DNA of 64,000 nucleotides from Pelagihabitans sp947500445. GTDB lineage: Bacteria > Bacteroidota > Bacteroidia > Flavobacteriales > Flavobacteriaceae. The DNA is taken from the NCBI RefSeq assembly GCF_050589625.1, contig NZ_JBNGOP010000002.1, positions 124,001 to 188,000 on the forward strand, read 5' to 3'. The notes beneath the pieces were generated by a model. The model had not been told where the DNA came from, ran no database searches, and was given only the letters and a program-made list of their open reading frames with translations. The position numbers and the translations under genes are program-made. Positions 34,796 through 44,609 of this stretch are shown here, in pieces; position 1 is the first letter of the stretch; every line of letters begins with the position of its first letter.

Positions 34796-37069
34796 TTATG
34801 CGGCATTTTCCCTTTTGATAACATTAAGGGCGGAACCTTCCCTAAACCAACCGATCTGGGCCTCGTTATAGGTATGGTTCGCTATAATGGTATCCTTACT
34901 GCCATCGGCATGCACCACTTCTAACGTTAAAGGGGTATCGGGCGCAAAGTCCGCGATATCCGTTAAATTAAAGGTATCGTCCTCTTGAATCAAGTCGTAG
35001 TCCGCCTCGTTCGCAAAGGTAAGACCGAGCATCCCCTGTTTTTTCAAATTCGTTTCATGTATTCTGGCAAAAGACTTTACCAACACTACTGCCACTCCCA
35101 AATGACGGGGCTGCATGGCAGCATGTTCCCTAGAGGAACCTTCTCCGTAATTATGGTCACCGATCACAACGGATTTGATGCCGGCCGCCTTATAGGCCCT
35201 TTGGGTATCAGGTACACCACCGTATTCCCCGGTGAGCTGATTTTTAACGAAATTCGTCTTTTTGTTGAAGGCGTTTACCGCTCCAATCAAAGTGTTGTTG
35301 GCAATATTGTCCAAATGTCCACGGAACCGCAACCATGGCCCGGCCATGGAAATATGATCGGTCGTACATTTACCAAAGGCCTTAATCAACAATTTCATTC
35401 CCTGTAATTGGTCGTTGGCCATTGGCACGAAAGGTTCTAACAACTGTAGGCGTTCCGAATCATCGGCTACTTTTACCTGTACTCCGGAACCATCTTCGTC
35501 CGGGGCCAAAAAGCCGGCGTCTTCCACTTCAAAACCTTTTGGCGGCAACTCCCACCCGGTAGGCTCTTCAAATTTTACTTCCTGCCCGTTATCATTGATC
35601 AGGGTATCGGTTATCGGGTTAAAATCCAATCGACCTGAAAATGCTATCGCCGCGGTGAGTTCCGGTGATGCTACGAAAGCATGGGTATTCGGATTCCCAT
35701 CGGCACGTTTGGCAAAGTTTCTATTAAAGGAATGTACGATACTATTTTTAGGTGCGTTCTTGGGATCGTTATACCGTGCCCATTGGCCAATACAAGGTCC
35801 GCAGGCATTGGTGAAAATTTTGGCGCCCAATTTTTCGAAAGTATCCAAAATACCGTCACGCTCGGCGGTAAAGCGAACCTGTTCGGAACCAGGATTGATT
35901 CCCAGCTCGGCCTTCATCTTCAACCCTTTTTCCAACGCTTGTTCCGCTATGGAAGCGGCCCGGCTCAAATCCTCGTAGGAGGAATTGGTACAGGAACCGA
36001 TAAGGCTCCATTCTACCTGCAAGGGCCAATCATTGGTGTTAGCCTTTTCCGTCATGGCATCTCCTACACTAGTGGAGAGGTCCGGCGTAAAAGGGCCGTT
36101 CAACAAAGGGCCTAATTTGGAAAGGTCGATATCGATGACCTGATCAAAATAGGCTTCAGGATTTTCATATACTTCGGTATCGGCGGTCAAATGTTCCCGC
36201 ACCGCATTGGCGGCATCGGCTACATCAGAACGGTCCGTCGCCCTCAAATAACGCTCCATGGCGTCATCATACCCAAAGGTAGACGTTGTGGCACCAATCT
36301 CTGCGCCCATGTTACATATGGTTCCCTTACCTGTACAGGAAAGCGACAGGGCACCAGGCCCAAAATATTCTACAATGGCACCGGTTCCGCCTTTGACGGT
36401 AAGGATTTCCGCTACCTTTAATATAACATCCTTAGGAGCGGTCCACCCGGAAATTTCACCGGTCAATCGCACTCCGATAAGTTTGGGAAATTTCAGTTCC
36501 CAGGCCATTCCGGCCATCACATCCACAGCATCGGCACCTCCGACACCGATCGCCACCATTCCCAAACCTCCGGCATTTACCGTATGGGAATCGGTTCCGA
36601 TCATCATCCCTCCTGGAAAGGCATAGTTCTCCAATACGACTTGATGTATGATTCCCGCTCCGGGTTTCCAAAACCCGATACCGTATTTATTGGATACAGA
36701 CTCTAAAAAGTCAAAAACCTCGGCACTGGTGGCATTGGCCATCTTCAAATCGGTGGCCGCACCGTTCTTGGCCTGTATCAAGTGATCACAATGTACCGTT
36801 GTGGGTACCGCCACTTTTGGCTTTCCCGCTTGCATAAACTGTAACAGGGCCATCTGGGCGGTCGCATCCTGACATGCGATACGGTCGGGAGCAAAATCGA
36901 CATAGTCCTTGCCCCGTTCGAAAGCCTTATTAGGGCTCCCGTCCCATAAGTGGGAATATAAAATCTTTTCGGACAGGGTCAGCGGCCGGCCAACAATACT
37001 TCTTGCCTTGTCAACGCTTTCCGCCATTTTGGAGTATACTCCTTTGATCATATCGATATCAAATGCCAT
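34796..37069 (-). CDS. Aconitate hydratase (mitochondrial-type)
   Basis: A 757-aa [4Fe-4S] enzyme of the citric-acid cycle isomerising citrate to isocitrate. The cluster Cys residues lie in GSCTNSSYEDL and TNACGPCIGQW. Substrate-binding segments such as GTDSHTVNAGGLG and the swivel-domain GDHNYGEGSSREHAA are intact, and the length matches the mitochondrial ACO2-like group that is usual in Bacteroidota. It is a single-gene unit with its own promoter signal and terminator. Confidence 0.95.
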   Translation of the reverse strand: MAFDIDMIKGVYSKMAESVDKARSIVGRPLTLSEKILYSHLWDGSPNKAFERGKDYVDFAPDRIACQDATAQMALLQFMQAGKPKVAVPTTVHCDHLIQAKNGAATDLKMANATSAEVFDFLESVSNKYGIGFWKPGAGIIHQVVLENYAFPGGMMIGTDSHTVNAGGLGMVAIGVGGADAVDVMAGMAWELKFPKLIGVRLTGEISGWTAPKDVILKVAEILTVKGGTGAIVEYFGPGALSLSCTGKGTICNMGAEIGATTSTFGYDDAMERYLRATDRSDVADAANAVREHLTADTEVYENPEAYFDQVIDIDLSKLGPLLNGPFTPDLSTSVGDAMTEKANTNDWPLQVEWSLIGSCTNSSYEDLSRAASIAEQALEKGLKMKAELGINPGSEQVRFTAERDGILDTFEKLGAKIFTNACGPCIGQWARYNDPKNAPKNSIVHSFNRNFAKRADGNPNTHAFVASPELTAAIAFSGRLDFNPITDTLINDNGQEVKFEEPTGWELPPKGFEVEDAGFLAPDEDGSGVQVKVADDSERLQLLEPFVPMANDQLQGMKLLIKAFGKCTTDHISMAGPWLRFRGHLDNIANNTLIGAVNAFNKKTNFVKNQLTGEYGGVPDTQRAYKAAGIKSVVIGDHNYGEGSSREHAAMQPRHLGVAVVLVKSFARIHETNLKKQGMLGLTFANEADYDLIQEDDTFNLTDIADFAPDTPLTLEVVHADGSKDTIIANHTYNEAQIGWFREGSALNVIKRENAA

Positions 37070-37101
37070 TCTTGAAGTGGTTTATAAGTTATGCAATTTT
37101 A

Positions 37102-37133
37102 CAAAGTTAAGAAATTCTTTACCCCATTTGAAA
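37102..37133 (-). promoter_or_regulatory. Probable promoter of the aconitase gene
   Basis: On the minus strand TAACTTTG (37109-37102) matches TAnnTTTG exactly, and TTTC (37133-37130) stands 20 bp upstream as a one-mismatch -33 box. The start codon is about 33 bp further on. Confidence 0.5.
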
Positions 37134-37534
37134 TTTTTTGAACAGGATACCGAAGTTAAGGACCATAGCTTCCGACGATGTGGAAGGACCTTCCTATTAT
37201 CCCTAAAACAAAATACTCCTAACACCCTACCCTTCTGATGCCCGTAAAAACCTATTTTCCATGAACGGTAAAAATTATCGATTAACACAATTAAGGTAAA
37301 AATGAACATATTTTTATGACCATGCCGATTCCTTTTCGTTTTTAAAACAACTACAATCAACCTCCTTCATTGAAGCACAATTGTTTAGGCAATTTGAAAC
37401 ATGCTTTGAACAAAATTCTATTTAGATGTTAAATAAGCATATCCGGCCCGTTTTTTTTTCCAAATACCAAAAAAGTAGGGATAAAAATTATATATTTCGC
37501 CGATTTAAACGTTTAACCTAATTAAAAATCAGTT
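37134..37534. other. Intergenic region upstream of the giant secreted protein
   Basis: I find no gene here. The region is A+T rich. Just before the plus-strand gene, TATATTTC (37491-37498) is one base off the -7 consensus and could be its promoter, but no -33 box is seen. No obvious operator or hairpin is present. Confidence 0.4.
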
Positions 37535-40500
37535 ATGAAGCACCTTTACCAACTTGGTGGCAAGAGCAGTTTTTTCTTGTTTGCGAAGTACTTTTTTCTA
37601 ACACTTTGTCTTTTTTTCCTGATAGGATTGAAAGCACAAACGGCCAATTATGATGCGGCTACAGACTGGGATCCGTTTCCGGTAGACAATTTCAGCATCA
37701 CCGAAGAGGCCGATGCTGACGCCGTTGACGGTTCAGCTATTAAAGTAAGTACATTGATCTCTACCGAAAACTGGTGGGAAGGATTGGTACAGACCTTTCA
37801 AAACAGCACGCCCGCTATTGTAAGTGGGAACGAATACACCGTAACCTTCCGGCACAAGGCGGATACCGACAGACAGGTTTGGGCCGTTATCGCAACAAGA
37901 CCAACAGATACCTACGGTTCGGACGACACCAGATATTTTGAAGGATTTTTTGACCTCTCTACGGAATATCAGGAGTTCTCCTATACCTTCACCGCTACCG
38001 ATGCCGATTCCGGTTCGGTACATGTACAATTGTACGCCGGTGGAAATGACACCGCTTTCTATGTTGATAATTTCGACATTACCGTTGTAGAGGGAACCAC
38101 TCCTCCTGCAGATGAAGCGTATAACACAGTTGCCGATTGGGATGCTTTCCCCACGGATAACTTTGAAATTACCGAAGATGCGGATGCAGATGCATTGAAC
38201 GGTTCCGCGATCAAAGTAAGTACTTTGGTCAGTACGCAAAACTGGTGGGAAGGACTCGTGCAGACCTTTCAGAACAACACCCCTGCCATTGTAAGCGGGA
38301 ACGAATATACCGTAACCTTTCGCCATAAGGCGGAAACCGCAAGACAGCTTTGGGTAATTGTTGCCGCAAGGCCGACCGATACCTATGGTTCCGACGACAA
38401 CAAATATTTCGATGGGTTCGTAGACCTAGCTACGGGATATCAGGAATACTCCTATACCTTTACGGCGGCGGATACCGATTCGGGATCGGTACACGTACAA
38501 TTGTATGCCGGTGGTGACGATACCGCTTTCTCTATCGACGATTTTGATATTACCGTAGTAGAAGGGACCGCTCCTCCTGCAGAGGAGGCCTACGATACCG
38601 TTGCCGATTGGGATGCGTTCCCTGTGGACAACTTTGCCATTACCGAAGAGGCCGATGCAGATGCGGTAAACGGTTCCGCCATAAAGGTGAGTACGCTGGT
38701 AAGTACAGAAAACTGGTATGATGGTTTGGTTCAGACCTTTCAGAACAATACCCCTGCCATCGTTAGTGGAAACGAATACACGGTAACGTTCAGCCACAAG
38801 GCCGATGCCGACAGACAGCTTTGGGTAGTCGTTGCCGCAAGGCCGACGGACACTTATGGTTCGGACGACAATAAATATTTTGACGGGTTCATCGATCTTT
38901 CGACGGCGTATCAGGAGTTCTCCTATACGTTCACCGCTACCGATGCCGATTCCGGTTCGGTACATGTACAACTCTATGGAGGGGGCGACGATACCGCTTT
39001 TTATGTAGATGATTTCGATATTACCGTTGTAGAGGGAACTACTCCTCCAGCCAACGACGAAGCCTATGATACCGTTGCCGACTGGGATGCGTTCCCCACG
39101 GATAACTTCGAAATTACCGAGGAAGCGGATGCAGATGCCCTTAACGGTTCTGCCATTAAAGTAACGACCTTGGTCAGTACCGAAAACTGGTATGATGGCC
39201 TAGTACAAACCTTTCAGAACAATACTCCGGCCGTTATTAACGGTAACGAATATACGGTACGTTTCAGTCACCGTGCAGAGGCCGATCGCCAGATTTGGGT
39301 AACCATCTCGGGAAGACCGACGGACACCTATGGTTCCGATGATAATTCCTACTTCAGCGAGTTTATCAACGTTGGTACGGGCTACCAAGAATATAGTTTC
39401 ACTTTCACTTCCACCGATATCGTTGACGGTACGGTACACGTACAGTTGTTTGGTGGCGGTGATGACACGGCTTTCTATATAGACGATTTCAACATTACAA
39501 CGGGTAGCGACAATCCACCATTATCCGGTGATGAACCTTGGGAAGTTGTTGAACGATGGAACACCTATCCAACGGCGACCCTTATTCATGAAATCGTTGC
39601 GGACGACAATGCCGTAAACCAACAAGCCTTTAGAATTTCTGTTGACCCAAGCACTACTTTGGCCGATTCAGAATGGTACGATGCCGGGTTCCAGGTACTT
39701 CAGGACGAAGGTGTCGTGGAAGAAGAAGGAAAGCGTTATCAGGTTTCTTTCCGTTACCGTGCCGAATCTGACCGACAGGTATGGTTTGGATTGCGATCAA
39801 GACCATACAATACCTTTGGTACGGACGATACCGATTACTTTGGTAACTTCTTGAACGCGACCACAAACTATCAAGAGTTTATCCGTACCATAACGGTAGC
39901 CTCTCCGGATTCCATACCTTCTACCATATATACCTCTTTTTTCATGGGAGGAAGTGATGTTCCACTTTTTATAGATAACATTCAGATCGTGGAAGCCGAA
40001 GCACTGAGAACGGTACCGACCACCCTATATGTGAATCCTATCGGAAGTGATACCAATTCTGGTACAGCAAATACTGCCGAAGGTGCATTTAAAACCATAG
40101 GACAGGCCCTCTCGTCATTGATTCCGGGAGATACCTTGTTAATTGCGGACGGTCTTTATCAAGAAAATTCGCTTGCCTTGGAGAACATTAAAGGAACTCC
40201 AGAGCTTGTTACTACCGTAAAGTCCATCAACAAATGGGGCGCTAAAATAGAAGGGACCTCACAATACGATGAACTTTTGGCCATTGTCGACAGTGATTAC
40301 ATCGTTATCGATGGTCTAGAGGTATTCAACAACAACAATGTAGAGCTGGAAGATTGGAACGCAGGTATCGAAGCTACAGGATCGAACCATGTTACCGTAA
40401 GAAACGTATATGCCCACGATTGCGGATGTAACGGGGTAAGTGGTCGTGAAGGAGATTATTTTACCTTTGAAAACAATGTACTCCGAGACAATGCAAAAAC

Positions 40501-43500
40501 CAACCCATACAACTGTAGTGGGATGAGCATTTATCAACCCATTGCTTTGGACGATGCTCCCGGTTTCCATATCATTATCAGAAACAACGTGGCCTTTGAA
40601 AACGAATGTAGACTTCCTTTTAGTCCCCGTGGATTTACGATCCCTACCGACGGTAACGGAATTATCCTCGATGACTTCAACCATACGCAGAGTGAAGGAA
40701 TCCCAGCCTATACTCCTTCAACATTGGTGGAAAACAACCTTACCTTTAACAACGGTGGGGCGGGGATAAAAGTTTACGAAGTATCCAACGCGACGATACG
40801 TAACAATACCGCTTGGCACAACAACTACGTTTTGCGTGAGTTCACAGGTGGTTTGGGCGATATTGGAGCACAGGCCGTAGATGGAGCCATTGAAATTTAC
40901 AACAATGTGTCCGTTGAAGAGTTCGGCCAGGAAAATGGGCATGGTTTGTTCGTACAGACCAAAGGATCTGCAACGGTGGCCATTAAAAACAATATTGTTG
41001 TTGGTTCAAGAAGTTTTGAAGGTGCTACACCTGTCGAAGAAAACAATACGTTCGTTTCGGTTAACCAACAGTCGTTTCCGGCCTTTGCCAATGCGACTAC
41101 CGATGTAACGTTCCAGGACATTCAGGATTTCAGAAACTATTTTGGAATTCGCGAACTATCTCCTGCGATCGATGCCGGTGATACAGATCTGGGAGCCTCA
41201 AAAGATTTTGATGGCGTCGACAGACCGTTAGGAGCAGCTACCGATATCGGTGCTTTTGAAGGAGCTACCGATTCGGACGAGCCTTTACCAGCGGACGAGA
41301 CACTTGTTTCCAGAATCCAAAATACCGAAACCCCATTGGTTATCGATGGTATTAAAGATGGTGCCTATATCGGCAGCAAGTATGACATTACCAAATTGTC
41401 GCCCACCTTGGACGACCCGACGGATGCCAGCGACCTTTCCGGTGTTTGGACTTCGTTATGGGACGAGGACAACTTATACCTTTTGGTGGAAGTTAACGAT
41501 GAGGCCATCCAGAACGATTCTTCGGACTCGGCAAACGATGACAGCATCGAAATACACATCGATGGTGAAAACTCAAGGTCGGAAACCTATGAAAACGACG
41601 ATCTCATATTTGTGTTGAGCGCCGGTGAAGAAGATAGCCTAGAAGAGTTGCTCGGTAACGATACTGCCGGGGTAACGAGCCAAATCGTTACTACGGAAAC
41701 AGGATATACCGCAGAGATTTCCATTCCTTGGTCTACGATAGGCACCGTACCTTCCGACAGCCTTAAAATAGGATTGGACGTGCAATTGAACGATGATGAC
41801 GATGGTGGAGAACGTGATAGCAAATTGGCATGGCAGGACCTCTTGGAGGACAACACTACCATTCCTTCCCGTTTGGGCGAAGGTTTGATCGTTGTATTGC
41901 CACCACCGCCAGCAGTTGTTCTCGCGCCTAGCCCAATAACTATCGACGGTGTCCAAGATGACTCTTGGGCCGAAGTTGAAGGAATTGCTATTGGAACGGA
42001 AGTTTCAGGTGAAATTACCGACAGCAATGATTTGGACGGTAGCTGGAAATCCCAATGGGACGAAAATGGCCTATACTTCTTCATTTCCGTTACCGATGAT
42101 GACCTTCATAACGATAGTGATCAATGGTACGAGGACGATGGTATCGAAATTTATATCGATTCGGACAATAGCAAGAATACCACCTACGGTCCGGACGACC
42201 ATCAATTGACCATTGGTTGGAACAACGGTAACCTTATCGAGGATACCAAGAACAACATTGGTGAAGGGGCTACGGTAGTTGTAGTGGATACCGATAATGG
42301 GTATGATGCGGAAGTTTCCATTCCATGGAGCGCTTTGAGCATTACCCCTTCGGCAGGACAATTCATTGGTTTGGATATCCACCTTATCGACGACGACGAA
42401 GGAGGACCACGATCAGGTAAACTTTCTTGGTATTCCCAGATCGACGAATCGTTTAGGGACCCATCCTTGTTCGGGGACATCTTCTTGGCGGGCGACAATA
42501 CGCCACCAGTGGACGAAATGGCTTATGGAGAAGTTGGAAACACCTCCGGTACCGATGTGTGGACCTCGGTAGGTTATGAAAACTCCTATGACGACCCAGT
42601 GGTAGTGCTTGGCCCTATGAGCAACAATGGTGGACAACCGGGTACGCTTCGAGTACGAAGTGTCGAAGGAAACTGTTTTGAATGGCAGGTAGACGAATGG
42701 TACTATCTTGATGGTAACCATTTGAGAGAAAATGTGGGCTACATGATTGTAGAGTCCGGAACGCACACTATGGCGAACGGCCATAGTATTGTTGCCGGAA
42801 AAACCGATGTAAATATCGACTGGGTTACCGTTCAATTGCCGAACGTTTTTGAAGATGCCCCCGTAATCGTACCGCAAGTGATGACCGTAAATGGAAATCA
42901 GCCAGTGGACGCAAGGGTAAGAAACGTGACCTCTACAAGTTTCCAGGTAAAATTACAGGAAGAGGAAAATGGAGGAGATGGAACCGGAAATAGGGACCAT
43001 TTTACCGAAACGATAGGATGGGTAGCTATGGAGCGGCGCACTTCCGATGGTAACGGAACAGCAATGTTCGAAATTGCCAATACCGGAAATGTTGTGGACC
43101 ATAACGGGTATAACGTCAATTTTGAAAAGTCCTATACCAATGACAACAGAGTATTGATAGGGCATGATCAGACCACCAACGGTGGGGATGCCGGTACCAT
43201 TAGGTATCGAACCAACAGTTATACCGCCAACAGTGTGCAGTTATACTTCCAAGAGGAAGCATCCAAGGACAGTGAGACTAATCATAAGACCGAAAAATAT
43301 GGTTACGCGGTTTTTGGAAACGAAGGAAGCCTCTACAAAGGAACACCTGTTGCTAATAGTGCGACTACCGGGACAGCCGAAAGTGATGGGGTTATCGTAT
43401 ATCCGAACCCTACGTTCAACAGCGCCCGAATCAGTATCGCCGGCAAGCGAAATGTTAACGGAAGTGTATTGGTAATGGACCTTTCGGGGAATACCGTGTT

Positions 43501-43621
43501 ACAAACGAGTTTCTCCGAGTTCAGAAATCAAATCGATGTATCGAAATTGCCGAGAGGCCTTTACATTGTCCGCATTGAAGCTAAGGGCATTTCCAAGACG
43601 GTTAAACTGTACAAGCAGTAA
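37535..43621 (+). CDS. Giant modular T9SS-secreted protein: CBM-like repeats, beta-helix, CBM9, H-type-lectin-like domains
   Basis: A 2028-aa protein with a signal peptide (1-34, ending LKA). Residues 37-666 hold four near-identical beta-sandwich repeats of about 157 aa (starting at 37, 194, 351 and 509; each WDAFP..NF.ITE.ADADA to VEGTTPPA). A diverged fifth copy is at 667-820. The fold fits a CBM4/9-type carbohydrate-binding module. Next comes a right-handed beta-helix (about 824-1240; LYVNPIGSDTNSG, repeated N-N-I/V turns) as in polysaccharide lyases. Two CBM9-like domains (about 1256-1450 and 1461-1655) and a tandem H-type-lectin-like region (1660-1940) follow. A type IX secretion tail (1953-2028, VYPNPTFNSA...GLYIVRI) ends the protein. 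The whole suggests a cell-surface polysaccharide-binding or lyase protein; catalysis is unproven. Confidence 0.9.
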   Translation: MKHLYQLGGKSSFFLFAKYFFLTLCLFFLIGLKAQTANYDAATDWDPFPVDNFSITEEADADAVDGSAIKVSTLISTENWWEGLVQTFQNSTPAIVSGNEYTVTFRHKADTDRQVWAVIATRPTDTYGSDDTRYFEGFFDLSTEYQEFSYTFTATDADSGSVHVQLYAGGNDTAFYVDNFDITVVEGTTPPADEAYNTVADWDAFPTDNFEITEDADADALNGSAIKVSTLVSTQNWWEGLVQTFQNNTPAIVSGNEYTVTFRHKAETARQLWVIVAARPTDTYGSDDNKYFDGFVDLATGYQEYSYTFTAADTDSGSVHVQLYAGGDDTAFSIDDFDITVVEGTAPPAEEAYDTVADWDAFPVDNFAITEEADADAVNGSAIKVSTLVSTENWYDGLVQTFQNNTPAIVSGNEYTVTFSHKADADRQLWVVVAARPTDTYGSDDNKYFDGFIDLSTAYQEFSYTFTATDADSGSVHVQLYGGGDDTAFYVDDFDITVVEGTTPPANDEAYDTVADWDAFPTDNFEITEEADADALNGSAIKVTTLVSTENWYDGLVQTFQNNTPAVINGNEYTVRFSHRAEADRQIWVTISGRPTDTYGSDDNSYFSEFINVGTGYQEYSFTFTSTDIVDGTVHVQLFGGGDDTAFYIDDFNITTGSDNPPLSGDEPWEVVERWNTYPTATLIHEIVADDNAVNQQAFRISVDPSTTLADSEWYDAGFQVLQDEGVVEEEGKRYQVSFRYRAESDRQVWFGLRSRPYNTFGTDDTDYFGNFLNATTNYQEFIRTITVASPDSIPSTIYTSFFMGGSDVPLFIDNIQIVEAEALRTVPTTLYVNPIGSDTNSGTANTAEGAFKTIGQALSSLIPGDTLLIADGLYQENSLALENIKGTPELVTTVKSINKWGAKIEGTSQYDELLAIVDSDYIVIDGLEVFNNNNVELEDWNAGIEATGSNHVTVRNVYAHDCGCNGVSGREGDYFTFENNVLRDNAKTNPYNCSGMSIYQPIALDDAPGFHIIIRNNVAFENECRLPFSPRGFTIPTDGNGIILDDFNHTQSEGIPAYTPSTLVENNLTFNNGGAGIKVYEVSNATIRNNTAWHNNYVLREFTGGLGDIGAQAVDGAIEIYNNVSVEEFGQENGHGLFVQTKGSATVAIKNNIVVGSRSFEGATPVEENNTFVSVNQQSFPAFANATTDVTFQDIQDFRNYFGIRELSPAIDAGDTDLGASKDFDGVDRPLGAATDIGAFEGATDSDEPLPADETLVSRIQNTETPLVIDGIKDGAYIGSKYDITKLSPTLDDPTDASDLSGVWTSLWDEDNLYLLVEVNDEAIQNDSSDSANDDSIEIHIDGENSRSETYENDDLIFVLSAGEEDSLEELLGNDTAGVTSQIVTTETGYTAEISIPWSTIGTVPSDSLKIGLDVQLNDDDDGGERDSKLAWQDLLEDNTTIPSRLGEGLIVVLPPPPAVVLAPSPITIDGVQDDSWAEVEGIAIGTEVSGEITDSNDLDGSWKSQWDENGLYFFISVTDDDLHNDSDQWYEDDGIEIYIDSDNSKNTTYGPDDHQLTIGWNNGNLIEDTKNNIGEGATVVVVDTDNGYDAEVSIPWSALSITPSAGQFIGLDIHLIDDDEGGPRSGKLSWYSQIDESFRDPSLFGDIFLAGDNTPPVDEMAYGEVGNTSGTDVWTSVGYENSYDDPVVVLGPMSNNGGQPGTLRVRSVEGNCFEWQVDEWYYLDGNHLRENVGYMIVESGTHTMANGHSIVAGKTDVNIDWVTVQLPNVFEDAPVIVPQVMTVNGNQPVDARVRNVTSTSFQVKLQEEENGGDGTGNRDHFTETIGWVAMERRTSDGNGTAMFEIANTGNVVDHNGYNVNFEKSYTNDNRVLIGHDQTTNGGDAGTIRYRTNSYTANSVQLYFQEEASKDSETNHKTEKYGYAVFGNEGSLYKGTPVANSATTGTAESDGVIVYPNPTFNSARISIAGKRNVNGSVLVMDLSGNTVLQTSFSEFRNQIDVSKLPRGLYIVRIEAKGISKTVKLYKQ
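37643..39532 (+). repeat. Four in-frame tandem repeats of about 471 bp
   Basis: The units start near 37643, 38114, 38585 and 39059, with a period of 471 bp (the third is 474 bp owing to an extra Asn codon). They are very similar in DNA, not only in protein, so they probably arose by recent duplication or are homogenised by recombination. A fifth unit from 39533 is strongly diverged. Confidence 0.9.
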
Positions 43622-43660
43622 TAAAAGGTATACCGTATTAAACATACGGTAATGGAGTAC

Positions 43661-43702
43661 AAGGGCATCTAAAAGAGTATTCTTTTAGGTGCCCTTTTTT
43701 TA
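43661..43702 (+). terminator. Strong intrinsic terminator of the giant gene
   Basis: A 16-bp stem (AAGGGCATCTAAAAGA with TCTTTTAGGTGCCCTT, one wobble), a GTAT loop and a T tract. A smaller hairpin taccgtat/atacggta lies at 43630-43652. Confidence 0.92.
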
Positions 43703-43824
43703 TTGGGCCTACTCAATTTTAACCATAACGAATTCGAGGAGGTTTAGGAAGTGTCGTTTTAACAGGTATTAGCCGGCGCTACCCCAAAACATAAATAATA
43801 CGGTAAGGTGATTTTATAAACTAG

Positions 43825-44580
43825 TTACTTTTTGATCCTGCCCATCTTCAAAAAAATAGGGAAACGGATATCCTTCTGTTCTTCTATTTTCCATAACGGT
43901 GCTATTTGTGATACAAAGGCCTTTACAGGGTCTTTTCCCGGATGTTTTTTGCGATAGGTTTGTACACTTGACCAAGAGTTCAGATATCCTACAAAGTGTT
44001 TTAGATTCCAACGTACCTGAATGAAATGGCTTTCCTTGGAAACGATTTGTTGAAAATCCAGTGGAATGTGTGCATATGCGGTATCCACATGTTTTCTTCG
44101 GGCATTCCAGTACGGGCCTATCACTTGGCTATAAAAAGAGTCGATATGCTCGTCCAATGCAGGGGCTATCCGAAGTAACCCGTATCCCCAAACTGCCAAC
44201 ACCCCATTATTTTTGGACACCCTGAAGACTTCCCGGTTGAATGCATCAAAGTCGAACCAATGAAGCGCTTGGGCCACGGTGATCAAATCAAAACTATTAT
44301 CGGCAAAGCTTGTATGTTCCGCTCCCGATACCGAATAGGAAATAGCTTCGTGCACAGGAGCCTGTGCCAATTGGGACGAACTGATGTCCGTTGCCATAAC
44401 CTTATCGAAATACGGCGCCAAAGCAAGGGCCACTTGCCCATTACCGGTACCGCAATCCCAACATTGGGCTGTTTGGTTTACATGCCCGATAATTTCTTGA
44501 TAAAGTTCTTTCGGATAGGACGGTCGAAACTTTTTATAGCTTTCGGCCTGTTCGGAAAATAAATCGAAGGATGCTTTCAT
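43825..44580 (-). CDS. Class I SAM-dependent methyltransferase
   Basis: A 251-aa protein with motif I CWDCGTGNGQVALALAPYF, motif II VMATDISSSQL and the post-motif SFDLITVAQALHWFD, as in the UbiE/COQ5-like small-molecule methyltransferases (methyltransf_11 group). The substrate is not predictable. It is the last gene of a minus-strand group after MoxR, with a 29-bp gap. Confidence 0.88.
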   Translation of the reverse strand: MKASFDLFSEQAESYKKFRPSYPKELYQEIIGHVNQTAQCWDCGTGNGQVALALAPYFDKVMATDISSSQLAQAPVHEAISYSVSGAEHTSFADNSFDLITVAQALHWFDFDAFNREVFRVSKNNGVLAVWGYGLLRIAPALDEHIDSFYSQVIGPYWNARRKHVDTAYAHIPLDFQQIVSKESHFIQVRWNLKHFVGYLNSWSSVQTYRKKHPGKDPVKAFVSQIAPLWKIEEQKDIRFPIFLKMGRIKK

Positions 44581-44609
44581 GTATTTCTTGTCATCCGTGG
44601 TAATACCGG

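Noticed and set aside
37733..38971. Long minus-strand frames opposite the secreted protein
   Set aside because: They mirror the repeated units of the plus-strand gene and are reading-frame shadows of the repeats.
37643..39532. Tandem repeats as a CRISPR or VNTR array
   Set aside because: The units are 471-bp in-frame protein domains without spacers.
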